From contig JAYKKT010000059.1 of NCBI GenBank assembly GCA_036023115.1, positions 8,257,001 to 8,321,000 on the forward strand: DNA of 64,000 nucleotides, written 5' to 3'. The position numbers were made by a program, and so were the translations under genes. Within the stretch, counting starts at the first letter, position 1, and every line of letters starts with the position of its first letter. Below the pieces are notes generated by a model. It saw only the letters and a program-made list of their open reading frames with translations, ran no database searches and was not told the origin of the DNA. The stretch is from Brasenia schreberi (taxonomy: Eukaryota > Streptophyta > Magnoliopsida > Nymphaeales > Cabombaceae). Below, piece by piece: positions 34,335 to 45,200 of this stretch.

Positions 34335-36700
34335 GGCTTGTGAATTATGTTAGTGCTTGTCCTCAGGTTCCTGAAGTAGTGAAGTAAAAAATTGAATAGT
34401 TATTGAAGACTTCAAAGGAGAATAAGAGATTAAGGATGGGAGAGGGAAGAAATAGGTTGGGATATGTCTCAATCAGTTGAATACTTCTAAAGGGATGTAC
34501 GATGATGAATTTCATAGTGCAGTTGAGATGAAAGAAGAGACATCTGAATATGAAAGAAGGTGAGAAAAGGAAAATAATATAGGTTCTGGTGGTAGTAGCA
34601 ATGAAGTTGACTCTTGTTCCACTATAAGAGCTCGTACTCGCTTGATGCCTATGAGGGGTACTAGAAGAGGAGCTAGAGCCAGAGGTAGCGAGATACCTTC
34701 ATTTTTTCTCTCACGTACGACTTTTGGAACTTAGTAAGACATTAGATCAGTTATTATTTCAAAGTAGCTAATTGAGAAAGTAGATTTGAAGTGTGCAACT
34801 TTTTTTTATGAAAATTGTCTCTCTTTCAATAGCACAAACTCATTTTTTTTTCAAAGTATAATAGATGCTATTGCTAGTGTGGGATCGGATTATACAACCC
34901 CTATTTATCATGCTTTGAGGGACACATTACTGTAGAAATGGATTGATATTGTTAATGTATACAGTTTTGAATTTAGGGAGTCGTGGAATGATACATGATG
35001 TTCTATTATGGCTGATGATTGAACAAATTGTCAGTATAGGTATTTGACAAAATTTTGGTCTATTGTCCCAAAGGGAGATTGTTTTTGAAATCATATGACT
35101 TATCCGATATTGATAAAACTGCAGATAATTTATTCTCTATTTTTGAGAAAGTTGTTGAGGATTTGTTCAATTCATTACTGATAATGCTACAAATTTTAGA
35201 GCAATTAGTAAGATGCTTGAGGCAAACCATCCATCCTTAGTATAGACTCCATGTGTTGCACATTGCATAGACTTAATGCTTGAAGATTTGAGCGCAATGG
35301 ATGAAATAAGCGGAACTATAGATGCATGCAGAAATGTCACAAAGTTTATTTTAATCATTTTTCTGTATTGCATTTGATATGAATCTATACAGGTGGAAGA
35401 GAATTGATTGGGCCTTCTTTGACAAGATTTGCTACGAATGTCATTACTATGTAAAGTCTTGTCATACAAAAAATATATTAAAAAAATTGTTTGTATATGA
35501 TAAATGAGGCTTTATTAGTTGGTCTAGAAAGAGGGACAAGATTGTTGTGGTAGATATTGTTTTCAATGTTGATTTTTGAGATAATTACAATAAATTTTTG
35601 AGGATGATTATAAATTTAGTTAAGGTAATGAGGATAGTGGACAGTGAAGATAGGTCTGCTATACCTTATATATATATATATGATACTATGGATAAGGCTA
35701 AATTGAAAATACAAGCAAACCTTGACTGCAAACAGTCACTTCTAAAGAAAGTTTAAAAGATAATTGATACACGTTGGAACCGCAAAATGCATCATGATTT
35801 GCATGTTACTGCATATTTCCTTAACCCTTCTATTCAATTTTCTCCTAACTTTATGGAGGATGAAGAAGTGAAAAATGGTATATTAAATGCAATTGATCTT
35901 GTTAAAGATTCATCTACTCGTTGTAATATCCATTTAGAGTTAAACAAGTATATACAGAGTATTGGAGATTTTGGAAGACCAATTGCAATCCAACTCCGCT
36001 CTCAAATGCGATCAGATATTGTGTTTTTATTGATATTCATTTAAGTTATTAATTAATTGACTTTGAGTGTTTCTTATTAATTATTATCGTGGACTCGTTT
36101 GGGTGTATATGCCAAGCTTGGCAAGGTTTGCTTAACGTATATTGAGCCAAATATTTAGCTCGAGTGGGTGCGAGAGGAATTGGAGCTTTTTCAAACACAT
36201 TCACACAAAAAAGTGAAACAGGCTAGAGCATGCTCGACTGCGTGATTTGGTATACATTGCCTACAACATGAAGTTAAGGCAAAGATAATAATTTTAAAAA
36301 TATGTATTGTTGTTGCCTAATTCTTTTTTATTAATAATGAATTATTGATGTAACTATATTGCATTTGATATTCTTTATAATTTGAATATTCTTTCGTTAT
36401 AGACAAATGCAAAAGGATGCAAGAAGGGGAAGAAAGGTACCATATGACCCGTTGAGCTATGAAAATATTGATATTCTTGATGATTGAGTCGAAGAGGAGG
36501 ACCTCCCATTAATTTAAATGATAAAAATGAGGATACTCTAAGCCGAAGAAGAACTTGGAATAGGAGATGAAAATGAAGGCATTGGATGGGTGGATCCAAT
36601 TATGGAGATGGAAGAGGGAAGAGATGATGATGATGATGGTGATCCTGACTATGTCAATTACAATGCATTTGTTGATTATGATGCTCGTTGTGGATGATTG
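34335..36700 (+). pseudogene. hAT transposase pseudogene (DUF659 plus hAT dimerisation)
   Basis: Translating in shifting frames gives the plant hAT order: a VSACPQVPEVVK-like linker after the expected BED finger; FFYENCLSFN, IIDAIASVGSDY, YHALRDTLL; CSIMADD; a DUF659 core with GDCFLKSYDLSDIDKTADN; CAHCIDLMLE-like residues; MHHDLHVTAYFLNPSIQFSP at about 35787; and at 36115-36270 the C-terminal dimerisation motif SSSGCERNWS followed by RLEHARLRDLVYIAYNMKLR. In-frame stops (for example after TLL, ADD and RFA) and frameshifts kill it. Transposases of this family cut at the element ends and leave 8-bp duplications. Orientation points to the CGTATCG-type end at 37087 as its own right end. Confidence 0.9.
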
Positions 36701-36979
36701 TAATTTGTTTCAACTTTTAATTGTAACTTTGTAACGTTCTGGTATTTGATTATAAGTTGTAACTTTGTTGTTTATTAATTAAATGTATCCAATATTCATG
36801 TTATGGTATAGATGCTTATTCATTATGAGATGTTATTTAACTTTGCTATTCTCTTATCATAATATGCTTCAAATCAAGTTTTTTTGAATTTGATTTTGTT
36901 TAATGTTCATTGTGTTATATATGTTTTGTTCATTAATTTCAATCATATGCATTTTTTTGAATTTTTAAATTTTTTATCA

Positions 36980-37087
36980 ACAAATGAAAATTTATATTGT
37001 ATCGTACTATACCATACAATACGGTATGATACAGGCGTATCGATGCCCCAGTGCGATACGAGCACCGATACGGTTTTTACAACATTG
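36980..37087 (+). mobile_element. Right terminus of the hAT element carrying the transposase relic
   Basis: The outward end reads, on the minus strand, CAATGTTGTAAAAACCGTATC, then CGTATCGCACTGG and further GTATCAT/CGTAT words; it resembles the CAGTGTTGTC end of the 1.1-kb hAT copies. It lies about 390 bp beyond the transposase relic. No matching left end or 8-bp duplication was found, so the element is truncated or its left end has decayed. Confidence 0.75.
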
Positions 37088-39277
37088 ATTGTAAGTTAAT
37101 AAGGTAAATTAGAATGTAGTGAGAAAACAATTAAAAGATTAGTTTTAAGGTGAAACTATAAATTCTGAATCATATGCTAAGAAATAAATGGACTTACTTT
37201 GGTTAATATTGTTGAATAAAATATCTAGTAAAATATGTAATTAACATTTAAATTAAAAACTATCGTTTAGGTGACATTAGAGCCTATAAATTAGTTAATT
37301 AAAAACACTAGGTTTATTGAACATTATTTAATTAAATGTTCATTAATATAATTCAATAATTTGCTATTAGATATGCAAGACATATTGTGGTCAATAGTAT
37401 AAAAAATATATTATACTAAATTAGTTTACAAATATTCATCAGTAATAAATTTAAATATTATTTGAAGATAAAACTCATTAGCTTTAATAAAAAAGTTGAT
37501 AGAGATGTAATAGTATAGCCTTAAATTTTGACCTTTTTAATTATTTATTAATTTAGAAGAAACACTTAATATAGTAACCTATGAACAAGGGGTGGTGAAT
37601 AGTAAATGTTTGGAGTCTGGACAAACTAGGCAATGCAGCAGATAAGGAAGACAACTTCTGTTGCACGGAACAGAAACAGAGGCAAAAACGGATAGGAAAA
37701 CGGCATATGTACAAAAATTAAGAAACGGGAATATATATGTGTGTGTGTGTGTACGCATGCATGTAGATGTTTATGCATCTTTGTGCAAAATAGTAGAAAG
37801 AAAAATAACAAAAAAGCGCTTCGATTGCGACTCGACCTACAGACCTTTCCCTCCACCTTGACCAGCTGAGCCATGGATAGACTTGTGTGCTTAACTACTA
37901 TTTTATTTATATAACGTTTTTCATATCACACGTTTCAGATGCGTTCTGGATTTTGTCTCAAAACGCGAAACGGCAATTCCATGCCGTTTCCGTGCATCAT
38001 AGGACACAACTTAAAGAGAACAAGGCACACACAAATGGTTTAGAAGTGAAATTCAGCGTAGCAGATGAAGTCAGTCCGGAGATTCCAAGTAACATAACCA
38101 AGGAAAGGAAAAATTGAAGGTTTGCAACTCCCACCAAGTCCCAGAAGATTGGGGATTAGATTGCTACATGGAAAACATGCTTCCTCTTAATGATATTGAA
38201 TTCCACGTCCATCAACCTAAGTACCTTTCAAGATTGATCGGTGTTCAATAATCAGCATGGACAAGAATTTCAAAGCTTTCTTCTGTAGAAAGCTTAGAAG
38301 CCTATCAATGAGGAAGCACTATCTCAAATCCCCACTCTTGAAAAAACTGAACTTAAGCTTTGCAGTGAGTGGGTGCAACAGCATGAACTCATGTCCTCTC
38401 TTGAAAAACTTATCAATGCAATGCACTTGAACTTCCCTATCTGCCTTCACATGATCCATCTCACCAGTCATTGACTTAGAAATGGACATGTCTGCACAAG
38501 AGGATGCTTCATCATCCTCATCACCACCGTCAATTATCAATATCAGTACCTCTATTGAACCTCAGATGTTTTGCTCAATGCTTGTGCAGGGTGGCATTCA
38601 GTGTTGCCTGGGGTTTTCCCAGTCAGAGATGCTTGGATACTGGAAAGCTTAGGTTGCAGATCAAGTGGCAAAAAGTTTCAAGCAATTCGAGTTTTCTCAG
38701 GATCACAAGATGCCCCGGATTGCCTCACTGCAAGACTGTCTGCTGAAGAGCCTCAATCAATTGAGATGACTGAGGTTGGACAGCTTGAGGGTGGTCTCAC
38801 CTTGTCAATCTCCCAAACCTTCGAAGGACCGCATATCTTTGACTGTCTAAAGCTGTCTTCGTTATAAGATGGCCTGGCACACCATCTAGGTCAGGATTTC
38901 AAAATGCAGGGGCATGACGTGAACTCTAATGAGGGTGCACTTTAAGGTGAGGCTAAGGTTCTTCATGATACTATAAAATTTAGAACAAAGTGATGTTAAA
39001 GCTAGTGCCGTTGCTTGTGGTCCCTTTTGAAAAGGTTACAGCATGGGTTTACATGACATGAATGCATGATTTCCTCATCTGTCCATTTAAAGATATCGAT
39101 TCTTGAAAATGCCACAAGCCTGGGTGGGCAACTGCCAAAATTATAAAGCAAATGTATATTCATTGGTTCCACAAATTGCTGATTCTGATAAACATTTCAC
39201 CAACCTCTAGGAAGGAAGACTTTTGCAAACTCTGAAATAAGATGTACATGCTCAAACAGAAAATGAAACAAAATGAA
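37088..39277. other. Intergenic; one uncertain open region at 38.3-38.9 kb
   Basis: Mostly AT-rich. Around 37800-37890 there is a reverse-strand SINE-like stretch. At 38310-38870 the sequence is less AT-rich and has overlapping open frames on both strands (for example EMDMSAQEDASSSSS at about 38480 and a 98-codon frame at 38571-38867), but I recognise no family and see no convincing exon junctions. It could be a gene relic or the 3' flank of the PPD2-like gene. Confidence 0.35.
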
Positions 39278-42200
39278 TTATGATAATAAATCAAAAGAGT
39301 TTAGGACTTGCTCTAATACAACGGTTGTTTGAGGATCCAAAGGATCGTTCTGAGAGTCGGCGTGAGAAACATTAAGGAGATACAGCTTTTTAGAAGCCAC
39401 AAATGCAGCTGAAAAAATCCTCTTTATTCCCCCTCTTGTGCTATCGACTCTGTATTCAAATTCATAAACTGGAAAACCTCTCGTGCTCATTCTTTCACCA
39501 ACACGAATAATCTCAGCCCCTTTTGTGCTTTCCTAAACAGAAGATAACCCAAAACAGCAATAGAACAAACCTTCAGTTTTCCATATACATTCATGACAAA
39601 AGGACAAGATGATGACAGAGCTCATACTGAGAAGCAGAAGAATTGCGTGAGCATAACTCTTACTTGAATGAAGTGAAAGCTGCTACTTTTGTTGTCTGGT
39701 TGAACAAACACTACTATATTGAGTTCGTTAAGATCAAATCTGGTACATTATCAAAGTACTCCGATTGCTCAGGACATCTATTTTTAACTAAGGAAGGCTC
39801 ATTTAGTTCCAATCTTTAGTAAAATAGTGCAAAAAGTATTGGATTCCTAATACTTGTAACCACCTAAGTAAAGTTGTTGGTCTCATTTAAAATAAAACAG
39901 GGAGAAGGAAGAGACGAACACTACATATGTGATTCAGACAAAAGGCCTAGTCTGTGAGAAAAAGAATCATATCCCTACTTTGGCTTTTTCATTTTATTCA
40001 AGCTCCCAACTCACGTATTGATTGTGGTACAAGATACAACCATATAAAGGAAATTATAACAAATGGCCAGATCTATCTTAGCATATAGAATAATAATTAA
40101 GATAGATGATATCTATTCCAATCCATCAAAGGGGAAGCTCAAACTTTCAACATTTCAATAGAATCCAACACCTACAGCCAACTTCCCATTAGAGTTCTTA
40201 TTCACTGAAGAGTCATTCGCTCATCTTGTTACCTTCCGCTGTCAGTGGCAATGAAACAAGAACATTATACTAAGCATGTATCCCGTTTCAGGATGATGAA
40301 CAAACACCGGATTTATATTATATAATAGATAAACAATTTGAACATTCTAAAAACATGTTTAGATCAGAAAAAAATTCGAACTTAACAGGAAAGAAGCAGA
40401 AAGAGAAAAAGAAGGCTGAAGTTTACGCCTATCACAAAGTTACACGATAAAGGCAGGCCACATCGTTTCAATCATACTGGGCCTTTAAAGTTGCAAATTT
40501 AACCCTATAAACGGGATGAATCTGAAGTACTTGGTTTATATTTACACATGAAATTACTCTAGGTGAATTTAAACTTGATACAATAAATTACCTTTCTCCT
40601 TTCAGCTTGTATAAGCTTGTCAGCAACATCCTGGGGCATGCCGAAGTCACTCAGAGATGAAATTTGAACTGGATTTACCACAATCCCTACATTGTTAGCT
40701 TTGGCATTGGGGTCCTCAAAGAGAGCTGTTGCACCTGCCTTCTCAACCTAGACAAATTGCATGATTCAAATACATAATAGCAAGTTCTGACAAGGCACCA
40801 GAAAATCATAAATACTACTAATCTTGGAACCGGAACCCCGTGTTTTACAATTTCACCATGCTTCAGATGGGGGATTCTGCTACACATTGTAGGGTAAGGT
40901 ACTCTCCACCTAAAACTGATATAGATCCTCGCATGGATTGACTACTCTAACCTTATATATGTGCTTATAAATGTTAACTCACTAAGAAGCTTTTCTATCA
41001 GTAAGTTCATTTTAAAATAGTGATTTTACGACTAAAACAAGTTCTTGACTAGCCAAACCATACAGCATACAGATTACTGTCCAAGGATTAGTTTCTTAAG
41101 GAAACTAATCAAGAGTGAAAAGATGTGTATTTGAAAGTTATGCAAGAGTCGGTGACAAAACAAGATGCACACACAACAAAGTGAAGCTGGTAACATGTGT
41201 GGAGGAAAAACATAGGGTGTGAGCAAAGTCAATGACCAATAGTTGGCACCCCCTGACCAACTCACATTAAATAGAGTTGAAGCCAGGTATGCACAACCTG
41301 GGCATCAAACTGGCTACCTTCATCCTATAAGTTGAGTCCCTGGTAGGAGAGCTAATGCTCTAAGTTATTGCCAATGGATTCAGGTTAGAGGGTAACATTA
41401 TGTTGACATCCTTGAGTATTCTCCCTTTTATACTTGTAGCCTTAATACCATCAACCTCAAAAAGCTTCTTATCCATGCCACAAACATGTTTAGGCTAAAC
41501 CGGGTTTTACTAGGTTGGGATCCAGATCATTTCCTAAATCAATCTCTAGATAATAAGATTCGTATTGGTTCTTGGAATATCGGAACATTATCCGGCAAGC
41601 TAATGGGGGTGGTAGATACTATGATTCGGAGAAAGATTCATATTCTATGTTTACAAGAGACAAAATGGGTTGGAGAAAAAGCAAAGGAGATAGAAGATAC
41701 AAGTTTTAAATTATGGTACTCATGTAAAGAAAAGGCTTGAAACGGAGTTGGAATTATCATAAATAAAGATTTAAAGGATAGTGTAGTAGACATACAATGA
41801 TACGGTGACCGAATCATGACGTTGAAATTAGTGTTAGGAGCAGAGGTTTTGAATATAGTTTGTGCTTACGCACCCCAAGTAGGACTAGAAGATAGTGTAA
41901 AGACAACTTTTTGGGAAGAGTTAGATAAGGTGATTCAAAAGATTCCACAAAGGGAGATGATTTGTTTAGGAGGAGACTTAAATGGACATGTTGGTAAAAA
42001 GGCATTAGGATATCAAGGGATTCATGAAAACTTTGGTTTTGGGGATATAAATGAGGAAGGTAGGGAGATTTTAAATTTTGCTATGGCATTTGATCTCTTT
42101 ATAGTCAATACAATCTTCAAAAAATGAGATGAACATTTAATTACTTATAAGAGTAGCTTATCACAAACACAAATTGATTACTTTATTTGTAGAAAAAAAG

Positions 42201-45200
42201 TTTAAGCGTGTTGTAAAGATTGTAAGGTAATTCCAGGAGAAAGCTTAACCACTCAACATCGACTTTTAGTTATGGATTTACAAATAAAAAAATGAACAAA
42301 GAAGAAAAGAGTGTATCGAGCTATTCACACTAAATGTGGAACCTCAACAGCAAGAAAGAAGATATATTTAAACAGAAAGTCCTTCAAGGAGATGTTTGAA
42401 ATTATGTTGGTACACCCTGTGATATGTGGAACAATATGGCTGTACATATTAAGAAAGTGGCGAAAGATGTGTTAGGTGTATCTAAGGGAGGTGTACCGGT
42501 ACAAAAGAAGCTTGATGGTGGAGTGAAGTAGTGCAAAACAAAATCAAGGCAAAGAGGGCATGTTAAAAATTACATTATGCTAAGAAAACCAGTGAAACTT
42601 TAGAGGCTTATAAAAAAGCAAAGAAGGAAGCGAAAACGGTCGTGAGTGAAGCAAAAGCTAAAATTTGGGAGGATTTATATAAAAAACTCAACTCAAAAGA
42701 GGGTGAAAGAGATATTTTTAGTATAGCTAGGGCTAGAGATAAGAAAACTAAAAATCTTAATTATGTTAGATGCATCAAGGACGAGGATGAAAAAATTCTA
42801 GTGGCAAATGATGATATAAGAAATAGATGGAAAAACTATTTTTATAAGCTTTTTAATGAAAATAAAGATGTTAGTATTAGCTTAGGAGAGTTAGCCAAAT
42901 CAGAAAAGTATATAAACCACAATTTCTACCGACGTATTCAAAAGAATGAAGTCAAAGAGGCTCTTAAACATATGAAGGGTGGTAAATCGGTAGGACTAGA
43001 TAATATTACTATAGAAGTTTGGAAAATACTAGGAGAAATAGGAATCACTTGGCTCACAAGACTATTTAATGAAATATGAAAAAACTAAAAGATGCCCGAG
43101 GAATGGAGAGCAAGTACACTTATACCCATATATAAGAACAAGGAAGATATTCAAAATTGTGCGAATTATCGAGGTATCAAGTTAATGAGCCATACTATGA
43201 AATTGTGAGAAAGAATTATCGAACATAGGTTAAGACAAGTATCAAGTACAACAAAAAACCAGTGTTATCCGTATCGCACCGTATCATACGATACGGTGCG
43301 ATACGTTACGATATGATACGGTACTGTATCGTACGATACGGGCGATACGCCCAAAAATTTTTTTTTCAATTTTTTTTTTTCAAATTTTTTTTGCATGTTT
43401 CTGCCCTCTCTTTCCCTCTCTTCACTTCCCATAAAGGAATCCTCCAATATGCTTATAATTTGGGTTTATAATTTCATTTATTTAATAAAAATAATGTATA
43501 AATTTTTTTTTATGACAAAATCATTTCCCTTTCTGTTACAACTTTTAGGTATATTTTTGCTAACAGTTTCTAATTTCATAAGATCGTAAACAATTAAAAT
43601 CATTTAGTTCTCTCGGTTCATTGAGTAGGGATTTCACAGCTTCACTATTTTAAGATTCACGTTACATGACTTCCATTGAGTTGAACATGATCAATGTGTG
43701 TGAGGCTTAACTCAGTCTGTGAAGTGAGAAATGAAGCTCATGCATTAGTTAAAAAGCTAGTCTCCAATAAGAGAAAAAGGAGACATCATCAAGTAATAAT
43801 ATAACATCATTAAGGTGTCATAGACTCAATAATCAAAGAAATGGAGCTCTTTGTTTTGCTCACATATGAAAATTAGCAAATATGACAACTACATGTACAA
43901 AGATAGCAGTTTGTTAATTTTGATATATTACATGAGTGGATTATGGAAGATAACGAAGAAAATGCACTCCTAAGTCCTAACTGAAGAAGACATTGCATGA
44001 ATTAATTTGAAGTGCAACAACATCATCAAGGAGAAGATGAAGATTATTTAGTTAATGATCCTGATACAAATTTACAATATGTAAAATATAAATGTATTTC
44101 ATTTTTTGATTCAAAATATATAATTTTGGATGCAATTGTTCAATATTAAATGTTCAATTTGTGCTAAACTTTGCATTATATGAATTTAAAGCAATTACCA
44201 AATTTTTTCAAAATTTTCCAGAATTTTCTTGATTTTTTTCGGATTTTTACTAATTTTATTGATTTTTTTAATAATTTTTATAGTTTTTTAATATTAAAGT
44301 ACGATACGATACGATACGATACGCCCATATCGTGGCGCCCAACGATACGCGATACGATACGCGTCAGACAACACTGCAGAAAACCAATTTAGATTCATGC
44401 CAGGCAGATCTACTATTGAAGCGATTCACCTTTTAAGACGTCTTACGGAACATTTTAGAGCAAAAAAGAAAGACCTTCACATGATATTTATTGATATAGA
44501 AAAAGCTTATGATAGGGTACCGAGGGAGGTTCTTTGGAGAACTTTGGAAAAAAGAGGTATCCCATTGACATACATTAACCTTATAAGAGACATGTATGAT
44601 GGTGCAAAAACATGTGCGAGGACTCATGAAGGAATGACAAACTTCTTTGAAGTTAATATTGGGTTACATCAAGGATCAACTTTAAGTCCATACTTATTTA
44701 TAATGGTGATGGATGAGTTAACAAAACATATTCAAGATGAAGTACCTTGGTGTATGCTATTTGCAGATGACATTGTATTAGTGGAGGAGTCTAAGGAAAA
44801 AGTAAATAGAAAATTGGAACTATGGAGAGAAACATTAGAAAGCAAAGGCCTCCAACTTAGTAGAACAAAGACTGAATATATGGAATGTAAGTTTGATGAT
44901 TCGGTTACCTCAGAGGACATAGAAATTTAAATTGGCATACATTGCATCCCCTAAAGGGAAAGTTTTAAATACCTAGGGTCAATTTTTCAGAGTGATGGAA
45001 GAATTGATGGAGATGTTATGCATAGAATTAATGCTGGTTGATTAAAATGGAGAAGAGCATCAGGTATTCTTTGTGATAAGAAGATACCATTAAAGTTAAA
45101 AGGTAAATATTATAGAGCAACAATTAGGCCTACCATGTTTTATGGTTCTGAGTGTTGGGCAGTTAATTATCAACATGTACAAAAGATGTCTGTGATAGAA

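Noticed and set aside
34063..34335. 90-codon hydrophobic frame before the hAT relic
   Set aside because: Phenylalanine- and leucine-rich frame from AT-rich sequence; no BED finger or other hAT motif and no start context.
38571..38867. 98-codon open frame as a gene
   Set aside because: No recognised family, no clear start context or introns, and competing frames on the same strand; kept only as uncertain intergenic sequence.
41486..44930. Host gene encoding an endonuclease/reverse transcriptase
   Set aside because: It is a LINE with several stops, a nested transposon and the typical (TTG)n end, inside an intron of PPD2 on the other strand.
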